A stretch of 64,000 nt of DNA, taken from NCBI GenBank assembly GCA_965203755.1, contig OZ241910.1, positions 372,001-436,000 of the forward strand, given 5' to 3'. Made by a program: the position numbers and the translations under genes. The stretch comes from UBA6055 sp965203755. GTDB lineage: Bacteria; Chloroflexota; Anaerolineae; Aggregatilineales; Phototrophicaceae. Within the stretch, counting starts at the first letter, position 1. The number at the start of each line of letters is the position of its first letter. Shown piece by piece: positions 17,123-25,894 of the stretch. The notes beneath the pieces are model-generated. The model was not told where the DNA came from. It made no database searches and worked only from the letters and a program-made list of their open reading frames with translations.

Positions 17123-18283
17123 TTAGGTCTGCTCCTTTACTGCGGCGACCGCCCGCTGGGCAGCTTGGGTCAGCGTCTCGGCGCTTATGATATTGGGGAT
17201 ATCGGCGTCATTGATAATCTGATTGCCGGCGGCCGCATTGGTGCCCTGCAAACGGATGACCATAGGCACATTGGGCTTGACTTCGCTGTAGGCAGTCAGG
17301 ATTCCTTTGGCAACTTCATCGCAGCGGGTAATGCCGCCGAAGATATTCAACAGGACGCACTTCACATTGACATCAGAAAGGATAATACGGAGCGCCACCG
17401 TCACCTGCTGCGGAGTGGCGCCGCCGCCAATATCCAGGAAATTCGCCGGCCCAATGCCATCCGCTTCGCCATACAGCCTGGTCATATCCATGGTCGTCAT
17501 GGCGAGCCCAGCGCCGTTGACCATGCAGCCGATTTGGCCATCCAGCTTGATATAGGTGATGCCGGCTTCACGCGCCTGACGCTCGGATGCCGGTTCATGG
17601 CTGGCATCGCGGTCTTCCACTAAGCCGGGCTGACGATACAGAGCGTTGTCATCAATAATCACCTTGCCATCCACAGCCAGCAAATCATCGGCGGCGGTGA
17701 TTGCCAAGGGGTTAATCTCGGCCAGTTCGGCGTCGCTCTGGCGATAGCATTGATACAGCCCGCGCAGAATCCGGCCGAATTGGCGCCACAGACCGCGCGG
17801 CAGCCCCATGGCGCTGGCGATATAGGTCATCTGATAATTTTGCAGGCCCATCAGCGGGTCAATATGCTCGCGGATAATGGCTTCGGGCTGCTGACGATTC
17901 AATTCTTCAATGTCCATTCCCCCTTCCATGGAAGTCATAATCAAGGGTTTGCCGGCGCTGCGGTCATTCGTGATCGCCAGATAAATCTCCTTTTGAATAT
18001 CTGCGCCGGGGTCCACCAGAACCTTTTCAACCTTTAGCCCTTTGATATCCATGCCAAGGATCTGTTCAGCATACAATTTGGCTTCGGCCGCGCTCCGCGC
18101 GACTTTGACGCCGCCGGCTTTACCGCGGCCGCCAACATGAACCTGTGCTTTGACGACGACGGCGCCGCCCGTTTCCAAAGCAATCTGATACACCTCATCG
18201 GCGGCGGCGGCCACCTTGCCTTCAGGAATCGGAATCCCGTATTCTCGGAACAAAAACTTTGATTGATACTCATGCAGCTTCAA
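17123..18283 (-). CDS. sucC: Succinyl-CoA ligase [ADP/GDP-forming], beta subunit
   Basis: This ATP-grasp subunit binds the nucleotide and succinate. The 386-residue protein starts MKLHEYQSKFLF and has VVVKAQVHVGGRGKAGGVK for nucleotide binding, EINPLA, NGAGLAM and the C-terminal NIFGGITRCDEVA with the succinate loop. Nucleotide preference cannot be read with confidence. A GGAGGG ribosome binding site precedes the ATG. It is first in the operon with sucD. Confidence 0.97.
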   Translation of the reverse strand: MKLHEYQSKFLFREYGIPIPEGKVAAAADEVYQIALETGGAVVVKAQVHVGGRGKAGGVKVARSAAEAKLYAEQILGMDIKGLKVEKVLVDPGADIQKEIYLAITNDRSAGKPLIMTSMEGGMDIEELNRQQPEAIIREHIDPLMGLQNYQMTYIASAMGLPRGLWRQFGRILRGLYQCYRQSDAELAEINPLAITAADDLLAVDGKVIIDDNALYRQPGLVEDRDASHEPASERQAREAGITYIKLDGQIGCMVNGAGLAMTTMDMTRLYGEADGIGPANFLDIGGGATPQQVTVALRIILSDVNVKCVLLNIFGGITRCDEVAKGILTAYSEVKPNVPMVIRLQGTNAAAGNQIINDADIPNIISAETLTQAAQRAVAAVKEQT

Positions 18284-18337
18284 GCGGTTGACCCTCCAAA
18301 TCCATACGCGATTTTGTCTTGAAAATATGAACGGCCG

Positions 18338-18346
18338 ATTTTATCA
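18338..18346 (-). promoter_or_regulatory. Possible extended -10 promoter of sucCD
   Basis: On the minus strand TGATAAAAT (TGn plus TAAAAT) lies about 55 bases upstream of sucC. No convincing -35 is seen. The 270-base gap between sucC and the LysM gene holds this and the divergent promoter at 18486, and nothing else that I can identify. Confidence 0.3.
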
Positions 18347-18485
18347 GGGAATCTTCAAATACAGTCCATGATGATAAAATGATGTCACCGGTCAGTTTGG
18401 CAGGCTTTGCAAGGTTACGCTATACTTGGGTTTATCTCAAGTGACAATCGTGAGGCTGCGTCGGGCTGTTTTGATTTTCGCGCGC

Positions 18486-18513
18486 TTGTTTAATCACAGG
18501 AAAACCCTATACT
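18486..18513 (+). promoter_or_regulatory. Predicted promoter of the LysM/DUF192/M23 operon
   Basis: TTGTTT (18486-18491) and TATACT (18508-18513) are separated by 16 bases. The -10 lies 40 bases before the first LysM gene, which has a strong GGAGGGGA ribosome binding site. Confidence 0.45.
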
Positions 18514-18553
18514 GATAATTGTTTTACCGCCGGCGACAGTTGGAGGGGAAAGC

Positions 18554-19939
18554 ATGGTGAAACAAAAGCGGCCGCTATTTTTCATCACCGCACTATACCT
18601 TTTGGTCAGTGTTTCATTCGGACACTCGCAAGCTGTTGAAAACCTGCTGTCCAACCCGGGATTTGAAGCGGATTTCGTCGACTTCGAGGGTGAAGAGCCG
18701 CGTTCAGTCGGCGCGGGCTGGAACCCTTGGCATGCGCCCGCCAGCAGCGACAGCCCGGCTTACGCCAATCATTCGCCGCATTATCAGCAAGCCGCGCCAA
18801 ACACCAGCCGCATTCGATCTGGGGAAAATGCACAAAGTTATTTCAGCTTGTACGCAACTCATCAGGGGGGCGTTTACCAGCAGGTAGAAACAGCCGTCAT
18901 CGATACGGTCTATCGTTTTAGCATTTATGCCTGGGTATGGTCTTCGACGTTTCAGGACTTTGACGACAGCGACGGGCCCGGTGATGCAGCGGTGCGCGTC
19001 GGCATTGACCCAACCGGCGGCGCCGATGGGACCAGCAGCGATATTATCTGGTCGCCGCTTGCCATCTTTCATTACGATGCCTATCGTCAGTACTCTGTGA
19101 TCGCGCCGGCGGAAAGCAGCCGGATAACTGTGTTTGTCATGTCCACCATCGGAGAACCGGTGGCGAATAACTATATCTACCTAGACGATGCTGTGCTGGA
19201 AACCGCTTCGGAAGCCACAATTATCCTAGAAAGCACACCCACACCCGAAACAGCCGACCTCGCCGAAGAGCAGCCGACTCCCAGCGAAACCCCTACCCCA
19301 GTCCTTCATACCGTCCAGTATGGTGAAACCCTAAGCGAGATCGCCATCCTGTATGAAAGTTCAGTAGCCACCATCCGAGAGGCGAATAACCTAACTCCAG
19401 CCGAACGGATCTTTCCAGATCAGAGTCTAATCATCCCAGTTCAAAGCCTTGATGCCGCCGAGTCGGAGCCAACCCCAACTGCCACATCCACCGCCACGTT
19501 AACACCGACGTCAACGCCAACACCAACTGACACGCCGACGCCAACCGCGACTGACACGTCAACGCCAACTGGCACGCCGACGCCAACTGCCACGCCCATT
19601 CAATATACAGTTCGCGCCGGCGATACACTCGGCAGCATTGCCGAACGTTTCAGCACAACCGCCGTCGCTTTGGCGCAGTTAAACGGCATCCTGAATCCGA
19701 GCCGCATCATTCCCGGCCAGGTCTTGCGAATCCCGGCGGTCAGCGCCGCTGACGGCGGCGAAGCGGCGGCTCAAGCCATACTTGATTCAGCGACTCAAAC
19801 CTATACCGTGCGGGCGGGCGATACGCTTTTTCGGGTGGCGGAAAGTTTTGGCATCGATGTGGCTGAACTTGCAAACGCAAACAGTATTCCCAACTATAAT
19901 CTCATTTATCCGGGACAGGTCTTGGTGATACCGGAATGA
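18554..19939 (+). CDS. Secreted LysM-repeat protein with N-terminal carbohydrate-binding-like domain
   Basis: The 461-residue protein has a signal peptide (about residues 1-27, no lipobox Cys). A beta-rich domain (28-225) opens with NLLSNPGFE, as in CBM4/9-type galactose-binding-like modules. LysM domains follow at about 252-296, 351-394 and 417-461, each with a YTVRAGDTL-like start and a PGQ-L-IP end. A Thr/Pro-rich linker (about 305-350) separates LysM1 from LysM2. LysM binds GlcNAc-containing polymers, so the protein probably sits in the cell wall or at the surface. There is no catalytic domain. The stop overlaps the DUF192 gene (ATGA). Confidence 0.85.
   Translation: MVKQKRPLFFITALYLLVSVSFGHSQAVENLLSNPGFEADFVDFEGEEPRSVGAGWNPWHAPASSDSPAYANHSPHYQQAAPNTSRIRSGENAQSYFSLYATHQGGVYQQVETAVIDTVYRFSIYAWVWSSTFQDFDDSDGPGDAAVRVGIDPTGGADGTSSDIIWSPLAIFHYDAYRQYSVIAPAESSRITVFVMSTIGEPVANNYIYLDDAVLETASEATIILESTPTPETADLAEEQPTPSETPTPVLHTVQYGETLSEIAILYESSVATIREANNLTPAERIFPDQSLIIPVQSLDAAESEPTPTATSTATLTPTSTPTPTDTPTPTATDTSTPTGTPTPTATPIQYTVRAGDTLGSIAERFSTTAVALAQLNGILNPSRIIPGQVLRIPAVSAADGGEAAAQAILDSATQTYTVRAGDTLFRVAESFGIDVAELANANSIPNYNLIYPGQVLVIPE
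19471..19598 (+). repeat. Low-complexity Thr/Pro-coding repeat
   Basis: An irregular tandem array of ACGCCAAC(T/C)-like 6-, 12- and 18-base units codes for the PTPTATDTPT-type linker of the LysM protein. Unit length and sequence vary, consistent with slippage inside a coding region. It is a likely site of length variation between strains. Confidence 0.75.
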
Positions 19940-20313
19940 GTCAGTGGCAAGCTGTCAAAAATGTCCGAACGAATGAGACGGCGCTGGCCCGCGCCAGGCG
20001 CTGCGCGGGGTTTTTAGATCATCTCAAGGGGCTGCAATTCACAAGGAGCCTGCCAGAGGGCGAAGGCCTGCTCTTTGCCAGACATTCTGAAAGCCGTCTG
20101 GCAGCGGCGGTTCATACGTTTTTCATGTTTTTTAGCATTGCCGTTGTCTGGCTCGACAAAGATGGGAACGTCATTGATACAACCTGCGCCAAGCCGTGGC
20201 GCCTTGCCTGCATACCCAAGTCGCCGGCGATGTATTGCATCGAAGCCCATCCATCCTTACTGGATCGGGTTGAAACCGGCGATACGCTCCGGTTTGACGA
20301 GGTGGTTTTTTGA
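19936..20313 (+). CDS. DUF192 family protein
   Basis: The 125-residue protein matches DUF192: ARRCAGFLDHLKGLQFTRSL at the start, then a hydrophobic VHTFFMFFSIAVVWLD strand, and AKPWRLACIPKSPAMYCIE with a final GDTLRFDEV. The family folds as a small beta barrel of unknown function and is often secreted; no signal peptide is evident here. It overlaps both neighbours (ATGA upstream, TTGA downstream). It is thus locked between two LysM genes, which suggests a role at the cell envelope. Confidence 0.82.
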   Translation: MSQWQAVKNVRTNETALARARRCAGFLDHLKGLQFTRSLPEGEGLLFARHSESRLAAAVHTFFMFFSIAVVWLDKDGNVIDTTCAKPWRLACIPKSPAMYCIEAHPSLLDRVETGDTLRFDEVVF

Positions 20314-21815
20314 AGCCCCTATTCATTTCGCTGTTCGCGCTGCTTCTAATGAGTGCGTCGGGCCGGCCGGCGATTGTGTTCACCCAGGGACAGTCTGGCG
20401 CCAGCCTGACTGTGCATGTGGTTCAGCGCGGCGAAAATCTTTCTGATATTGCCTTGAAATATAATCTGTCAGCCGCGCAGATTATTGAAGCCAATGGCAT
20501 CACCGATACCAGCGGCATCGCCGTGGGTCAGCGATTGCTTATCCCGCTCCAAATTCAAACCACAGCCCAGCGGCAAAGACTGACGCATACTGTGGTCGCC
20601 GGCGAAACCCTTAGCAGCATCGCCCAAGTCTATGACAAAACTTTGGAAGAGCTTTCGGCGCTTAACAATTTGGCCAATTCGCATCAGATTTTCGTCGGGC
20701 AGGAACTTCTGATTATTCCAGGAGAAGCCGGCGGTTTGTCGACAAGCGACCGAAACGATGCCGAGCCAACTGCCGCCGCCGATGTCAACAGTCCGCCGCC
20801 GCAGGCGACGCCGACCGACGCGCGCGCTGATGAGCCGCCAGCCGCTTTTTTCCACACCGTAACGGCTGGAGAAACGTTGTTTGAAATCGGTCTGCGCTAC
20901 AACCTGACCGTCACGACTATGGCGCAAGCCAATAATCTGCCGGATCCCACCAGGATTTACGTTGGTCAGCGGTTGATTATCCCCGGCATCGAACTGCCGC
21001 GGTTCGCGCAGGATCTGCCCGAAATCATTCGCGCCTTCAGCTTCAATCCACAGATTTTGACAGAGGGACGCACCGGGCGGATTGAGATTGCGACGACCGA
21101 ACCCGTCGAGATCAGCGGGCAGTTTCTCGGTCAGGAGTTCATGTCGATCAGGCAAAACAACGGCACACAGCATCATATCCGTATCGGCGTCCCCATGTTC
21201 ACCGAACAGGAAGTCTATCCCCTTGCGCTTAATATAGTCGATGCCGCCGGCGTTTCCATGCCGATAGATGCCTATTTGCAAATCGTCGGCGGGAGTTACG
21301 GACATCAGAATATCTCGATTAACAATAATGACCTGCTGACATTGGCGGTCGAAAACGAGGAAATCGAGCTTCTTGCCAGCCTGACCAGCGAGTTCAATCC
21401 CGGCGCCGGCTGGACAAACTCACTGGGCTTGCCGGCGGCCGCGCCGATGAACAGCGTTTTTGGCACGCGGCGGTCATACAATGGCAGTCCCTACAATCGT
21501 TTTCACCGCGGCGTCGACTTCGCCGGCGCCACCGGCACATCGGCGCTGGCGGCGGCGGCTGGGACTGTCGTGCTTGCCGATACGCTCAACATACGCGGCA
21601 ACACGACCGTTATCGACCACGGCTGGGGGCTGTATACCGTGTATGCCCATCAGAATGTCCTGTATGTCAATTCTGGCGATGCGGTCACATCGGGGCAGAT
21701 TATTGGCGCGATTGGCTCAACCGGTCGGAGCACCGGGCCGCATCTCCACTGGGAAGTCTGGCTCAACGGCGTCAATGTTGACCCTATGCAATGGGTTCAG
21801 GAAACATTCCCGTAG
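20310..21815 (+). CDS. LysM-domain M23 family metalloendopeptidase
   Basis: This is a secreted peptidoglycan hydrolase-type protein of 501 residues. A signal peptide (about 1-25) is followed by LysM domains at about 36-80, 93-137 and 182-226. A beta-rich region (230-375) precedes a C-terminal M23/LytM domain. Zinc ligands are H399 and D403 (HRGVDF) and H480 (GPHLHWE); H447 (YAHQ) and H478 are the catalytic histidines. All required residues are present, so it is probably active. The start is TTG 20310, overlapping the previous stop, and this gives a perfect signal peptide. The final gene of its operon. Confidence 0.92.
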   Translation: MKPLFISLFALLLMSASGRPAIVFTQGQSGASLTVHVVQRGENLSDIALKYNLSAAQIIEANGITDTSGIAVGQRLLIPLQIQTTAQRQRLTHTVVAGETLSSIAQVYDKTLEELSALNNLANSHQIFVGQELLIIPGEAGGLSTSDRNDAEPTAAADVNSPPPQATPTDARADEPPAAFFHTVTAGETLFEIGLRYNLTVTTMAQANNLPDPTRIYVGQRLIIPGIELPRFAQDLPEIIRAFSFNPQILTEGRTGRIEIATTEPVEISGQFLGQEFMSIRQNNGTQHHIRIGVPMFTEQEVYPLALNIVDAAGVSMPIDAYLQIVGGSYGHQNISINNNDLLTLAVENEEIELLASLTSEFNPGAGWTNSLGLPAAAPMNSVFGTRRSYNGSPYNRFHRGVDFAGATGTSALAAAAGTVVLADTLNIRGNTTVIDHGWGLYTVYAHQNVLYVNSGDAVTSGQIIGAIGSTGRSTGPHLHWEVWLNGVNVDPMQWVQETFP

Positions 21816-21838
21816 CTTTCACTTTGATACCGGCAAGG

Positions 21839-22990
21839 TCAATGCTGGAAAGCCCCGTCAAGCGCCTCAAAATCGGTGAACAGAAAGTGATCGTGATAAT
21901 AATGAATCCACAGAAAGGACAGGATGGCGGTATAATAGGCGATGTCAAAATGACTGCCGCCGTCAATGCCTGGCTTCACAATCCCCGCCAGCACATAGAC
22001 CAGCAGAAAGATGACTGCCGAGCCGATGAGCAGCATGGCGCTAAAGGCATATAAGGCTTTGGCATCTTTAGTTCGGCGGCTAAAGCGGGCGACCAAAGGC
22101 GCATCATCGTCCAAATCGCCGACCATTTGGCGAATCTTGATGATATAAAAGGTGATCGCCAGATATTGGAAAGAATGCCAGGTGTTCAAACCCTGAAAAG
22201 CGGTATCCAGGTTGGGCAGAAGCGGCGTGAAAAAGGCGACGATGACGGTTAGGGTCACGAAAGCGAATTTGGGCCCGTTGAGGATGCCGCTGCGATATTC
22301 ATAGATCGATTTGCCAATATAGGCCGCCAGCGCCGCGCCAAAGATGATGGCGACCAGGATGAAAAACCAGGGGTTGTCGGGCTGCTGAAACAGGTCTGGA
22401 ATCGCCTCGCCCAAATCATTTTGACCAATTTCGAAAGTCCCTTGGCTGATCTTCCACATCGCAATCGGGAACAGGCTGGTCAGGACAATGGCATAGTCAA
22501 TCAAACGCGAGATCGGGCTTAATGCGCTTTTGCGGACAAATTCGGCTTCCTTGTGATTGTAAAGCTCGACAATATAGGTCACTTGATGCAGCACGTGCAA
22601 GGATGCCCAAAAGAAGAAAAAGGTCAGCATCAGATTCAGGTTCAGGAAGGCGAGCGAGATGACGATAATCGGGATGATAATTGAAGAGCGGATAAGGGTC
22701 GGATAACGTTCCTTAAAGCCTTCGTCGAGGCCGGTGCGGAGGAAGGTAGACATCATGTGCGGGCCGCCAATCGCCACCGCCACAAAGGTATTGACTAGGT
22801 TGCGGCTGAAGTCGTCTTCCATGCCCAACTGTATGCCGGCGAGATAGAGGATGTAGGGCAAAGGCACAACGACCACGCTCAAGGTGATGAAGAACAAATC
22901 CCAACGTTTGTTGCGGAGCCACAGCCCTCCCCGGTCAATTTCCGCGGCGTAGCGTTCGGTATTGGAAAGCGGGATAGCGGTCGATGCCAT
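21839..22990 (-). CDS. Polytopic membrane protein with conserved His motifs, unknown function
   Basis: The 383-residue protein has about nine hydrophobic segments. Histidines lie at segment edges: GGPHMMSTF, HVLHQVTYI, TWHSFQYL and the C-terminal HYYHDHFLF. This pattern suggests a membrane enzyme with a metal site, somewhat like histidine-rich membrane oxygenases or desaturase-like proteins, but I cannot assign a family with confidence. It is a single minus-strand gene between the convergent M23 gene and a small minus-strand gene. The ATG is preceded by GGGAGA. Confidence 0.65.
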   Translation of the reverse strand: MASTAIPLSNTERYAAEIDRGGLWLRNKRWDLFFITLSVVVVPLPYILYLAGIQLGMEDDFSRNLVNTFVAVAIGGPHMMSTFLRTGLDEGFKERYPTLIRSSIIIPIIVISLAFLNLNLMLTFFFFWASLHVLHQVTYIVELYNHKEAEFVRKSALSPISRLIDYAIVLTSLFPIAMWKISQGTFEIGQNDLGEAIPDLFQQPDNPWFFILVAIIFGAALAAYIGKSIYEYRSGILNGPKFAFVTLTVIVAFFTPLLPNLDTAFQGLNTWHSFQYLAITFYIIKIRQMVGDLDDDAPLVARFSRRTKDAKALYAFSAMLLIGSAVIFLLVYVLAGIVKPGIDGGSHFDIAYYTAILSFLWIHYYHDHFLFTDFEALDGAFQH

Positions 22991-23090
22991 TGATGTTCTC
23001 CCTTGCGAACTGTTCTCGCTTTATTCTACAGCCATTTATTTAGGGATGCAAAATAATTTTATGCGAAAAAACGGCCGTGTCCAGTGAGAT

Positions 23091-23402
23091 TTAGGGCAAA
23101 AAGCCGAACCAGTCGCAAAACCGCGTTGGATAAACCGCGCAATTATTGGGCGCCGTCAAGAAGAGAATCACGATGACCGCGCAAGCGATGCAGCCAAACA
23201 GCAGCAGCGCACATCCACACCAAGCCATCGGCCCTCCTTCCAGAATATCAATGATCACCTCGGCAAATCCGAAGAGCACATCAAAGAAGCCGCCAACAGC
23301 CTGCATGACAAAGCCGACCACAACGATGACCACACACAGCAAGGCGCATCCGACCGCTAGGTATGGGAGCAGGGATGGGTCAATGCTTTGCAGCCATTCC
23401 AT
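23091..23402 (-). CDS. Small hypothetical membrane protein
   Basis: The 103-residue protein has two or three hydrophobic segments (about 12-35, 38-52 and 58-83) and seven cysteines, several of them inside or near the membrane (CALLC, WCGCALLLFGCIAC). The motif resembles small envelope proteins but I do not recognise a family. A ribosome binding site (GGAGATTATC) precedes the ATG. It lies in tandem with the next minus-strand gene. Confidence 0.55.
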   Translation of the reverse strand: MEWLQSIDPSLLPYLAVGCALLCVVIVVVGFVMQAVGGFFDVLFGFAEVIIDILEGGPMAWCGCALLLFGCIACAVIVILFLTAPNNCAVYPTRFCDWFGFLP

Positions 23403-23429
23403 TGATAATCTCCGGTCTCAATTCCGGGG

Positions 23430-23927
23430 TCATTCAAGCGCGTCTGGTTCGGCCGGCTGGCAACCGCCGCTGAACGTTCTGTCCGGCTGCCAGGCGGCCG
23501 CGGCATCGGCGCGGCGATAACAGTCACAGTAAGATACATTCTGGCTGCCGTCTTCATTGGTCTCCCATAATACAAAGCGCACCAGGGTCTGAATGCAGAG
23601 GGAGGTTTCATCGGCGCCGTTATCGACCGCGAATGAGTTTTCGATTCGCAGGCCGCGGCTGTCGGCGGCGCTCACCAGGGAAATCAGCAGCAGCGGGTGT
23701 GAATGAGGCTGCGGCATATCCCGGTGCCAGAACCGTATTTCGCCATTCGCCGCCAGATAAAAAAGCGCGCAGGGCAGCAGCAGCGCGATAAACCAGCCGG
23801 CAAGCAGCGCGCCGCATCCCAAACGCAGGATTGGATGAGCCCGCGTGCGCGGACCGATGTCATCCGCCGGCATGCGATTGGCTTGAGCTTGCATCGGGCT
23901 GGAATCCAGGGAACCGTTTTCAGGCAT
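23430..23927 (-). CDS. Hypothetical single-pass membrane protein
   Basis: The 165-residue protein has a soluble N-terminal region of about 35 residues, one membrane segment (about 36-60) and an extracytoplasmic C-terminal domain with four late cysteines (SLCIQT, SYCDCYR, GGCQ) that could form disulfides. No family is recognised. Its ATG directly follows the stop of an 18-codon minus-strand frame (23928-23984) whose reality is uncertain. Confidence 0.5.
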   Translation of the reverse strand: MPENGSLDSSPMQAQANRMPADDIGPRTRAHPILRLGCGALLAGWFIALLLPCALFYLAANGEIRFWHRDMPQPHSHPLLLISLVSAADSRGLRIENSFAVDNGADETSLCIQTLVRFVLWETNEDGSQNVSYCDCYRRADAAAAWQPDRTFSGGCQPAEPDALE

Positions 23928-24003
23928 TCAATGCCCCATCATATCGCTAATGGCTGGCGCGCCATCTTTGGCAGGCGCAATCATACTGACATTCCCTCTT
24001 TAT

Positions 24004-24516
24004 TCAACCTCTGAAGCGAAGCTGCATCACATCGGCGGCGTCATAGCTCACGTGAACGTACATTGGCTGCCGGTCGTCTTCCATGTCGAGGATGCGAGGT
24101 ATGAGACAGGGCAAATCTTCCACCAGATCCAGGTCGAGAACCTTGCTTTTGGGTATCCATTCCAATGTTCCTTCAGACGCGTCCTGCGAAAGCGCGCGGC
24201 TGTCACTGATGGCTGTATAAACGAACAGGAGAATGCCGGTTTCTTCGCCGGCGTCAATGTTATGGATGCTTCGCAGACGCATGGAATGAACTTTCAAGCC
24301 GCTTTCTTCTTCAATCTCGCGGACTGCGCCGGCGAGCGGGTCTTCATTGCGTTCGATATGCCCGCCCAAGCCATTGTACTGATTGGGAAAGACCCGCCTG
24401 TGCGGCGCCCGTTTCATCAGCAGCATATCATCGCCATTCATCACAAAGGACAATGTACGCGGGATAACAAGCCAACGGTCTTGGGTCGCATCCGCTCCCT
24501 GCTGTTTGGCGCCCAT
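24004..24516 (-). CDS. NUDIX hydrolase
   Basis: The 170-residue protein has a complete NUDIX box, G-x5-E-x7-REIEEESGL, starting at GHIERNE near residue 53. It follows RTLSFVMNGDDMLLMKR, a start typical of MutT-like 8-oxo-dGTP diphosphatase-type enzymes. Members hydrolyse nucleoside diphosphates linked to another moiety; the substrate cannot be read here. It diverges from the SerK/ParB-like gene, with about 100 bases between the starts. Confidence 0.88.
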   Translation of the reverse strand: MGAKQQGADATQDRWLVIPRTLSFVMNGDDMLLMKRAPHRRVFPNQYNGLGGHIERNEDPLAGAVREIEEESGLKVHSMRLRSIHNIDAGEETGILLFVYTAISDSRALSQDASEGTLEWIPKSKVLDLDLVEDLPCLIPRILDMEDDRQPMYVHVSYDAADVMQLRFRG

Positions 24517-24617
24517 TTTCTGCCCTCCAGTAAAATAATGCGTCGGTGAACATTGCCGAGCGGCGGACTTCGTGATAAGCTAATGTCACATTGTAATCGA
24601 TTGTACAAAGGAAACAC

Positions 24618-25436
24618 GTGACTGCGAATCCGACCAGCGCTCCGCCTCCGGATCTGCGGATTGTCCATATTGGCGATGTCCTGCCGCATGAAACCAATGA
24701 CCGGCAACGTTCACGTCCTTTAATCAAACGGCTTCAAGCAGCCGAGTTTTTCACGAATCCGCTGGTGGTCGCGGTGATCGCCAATGACCAATATGTCCTG
24801 ATGGATGGCGCCAACCGCTATCATTCGCTCAAGCATCTCGGCTTTGTGCATATTCTGGTGCAGGTTGTCGATTACAAAACGGAATTTGTCGAATTGGGCG
24901 TCTGGCAGCATATTGTATCCGATTGGAACATCACAGATTTTGTTCAGCAGTTGAAACAGATTGACCGCATCCATATTCGGGATGGCTGGGATGCGGATGC
25001 GGCGGCGCGAATCCGGCTGCGCGAAGGGCCGGTCTACAGCGTCCACGCGGCGATGGCCGGCGTGATTGAGCGCAACTCGATTCTTCGTCAAGTGGTCGCC
25101 GCCTATCATCGTCATGCTGCGCTTTACCGCACGTCCTTAACCGATCCGACGCAGATATGGCCGCTTTATCCAGCCGGCATCGCCTTGGTGACGTTCCCGG
25201 CTTACCGGCCGCAAAACATCATCGAGGCCGCTGTCCATAAAGCCTATCTGCCGCCGGGCATCAGCCGCCACATTATACACGGGCGGGCTTTGAAACTGAA
25301 TTATCCGATGAGCCGGCTGCGCGAGGAGTCGCCCCTTGAACAAAAGAACCGACACCTGCGACAATGGATGCGGCAAAAGCTGGCGGCGCGCGGCGTGCGC
25401 TATTATGCAGAGGCGACCTATCAATTCGACGAGTGA
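24618..25436 (+). CDS. ParB/SbnI/SerK-like protein (possible free L-serine kinase)
   Basis: The 272-residue protein has a ParB/sulfiredoxin-type fold in its N-terminal third. The pattern IGDVLPHETND (E25) and later MDGANRYHSLKHLG (62-75), followed by WQHIV, is that of the SbnI/SerK branch, which phosphorylates free L-serine to O-phosphoserine; a glutamate in this early loop is catalytic in SerK. The helix-turn-helix expected of chromosome-partition ParB is not evident. The start is GTG 24618. The next gene, an ACT-domain protein, follows after five bases. A DNA-binding regulator is the main alternative. Confidence 0.65.
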   Translation: MTANPTSAPPPDLRIVHIGDVLPHETNDRQRSRPLIKRLQAAEFFTNPLVVAVIANDQYVLMDGANRYHSLKHLGFVHILVQVVDYKTEFVELGVWQHIVSDWNITDFVQQLKQIDRIHIRDGWDADAAARIRLREGPVYSVHAAMAGVIERNSILRQVVAAYHRHAALYRTSLTDPTQIWPLYPAGIALVTFPAYRPQNIIEAAVHKAYLPPGISRHIIHGRALKLNYPMSRLREESPLEQKNRHLRQWMRQKLAARGVRYYAEATYQFDE

Positions 25437-25441
25437 TCTAT

Positions 25442-25882
25442 ATGGCGCAAACCGTTCAAGCGGCGCTGCAAGCGGCGCGGTTCCGCACTGATGGGCAACC
25501 GTATCGATTTGTCCAGCTGCCGGCGAATGGCATTACGGCCGCCGCCGGCGTCGTCGCCGAGGCCGGCATTCCTTTTTGCGCGCTGCTGGTCGATCAAGAT
25601 GAAGTCACGCTGATGCTGCCGGCAGAGGTCTGCCAGGAATTTCGGAAGCGGCTCCGATTTGGGATTATCAGCGACACCGTCTATCGGCTGATCACCTTGG
25701 ATGTGACGCTTGAACCGGCGCTGGTCGGCTTTATGGCGCTCATCAGCCAAGCCCTGGCCGAAGCCGATATTTCGGTGATGCCCTTTGCCGCTTATTCGCG
25801 AGATCATATCTTTGTGCCGGCGGCTGATTTTGAAAAGGCGCTTTCGACGCTGAAAGCATTGCAAGATCGAATGGGAACATAG
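25442..25882 (+). CDS. ACT-domain (CASTOR/ACT-like) protein
   Basis: The 146-residue protein resembles COG3602-type ACT proteins, with a tandem ACT-like arrangement. The second half has the ACT signature: LDVTLEPALVGFMALISQAL, then ADISVMPFAAYSRDHIFVP, and a final helix that counts down to KALQDR. ACT domains bind amino acids and regulate partner enzymes. The frame is open upstream, but ATG 25442, five bases after the previous stop, is the natural start. The setting suggests amino-acid sensing for the SerK-like enzyme. Confidence 0.7.
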   Translation: MAQTVQAALQAARFRTDGQPYRFVQLPANGITAAAGVVAEAGIPFCALLVDQDEVTLMLPAEVCQEFRKRLRFGIISDTVYRLITLDVTLEPALVGFMALISQALAEADISVMPFAAYSRDHIFVPAADFEKALSTLKALQDRMGT

Positions 25883-25894
25883 GGGTATCACAGC

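Noticed and set aside
19471..19598. Possible CRISPR-like or minisatellite array
   Set aside because: The repeats are 6 to 18 bases, uneven, without spacers, and in frame with a Thr/Pro-rich linker of a secreted LysM protein.
24618..25436. Chromosome-partition ParB, suggesting an origin or plasmid locus nearby
   Set aside because: No ParA neighbour, no parS-like inverted repeats, and the motif pattern fits the SbnI/SerK branch better.
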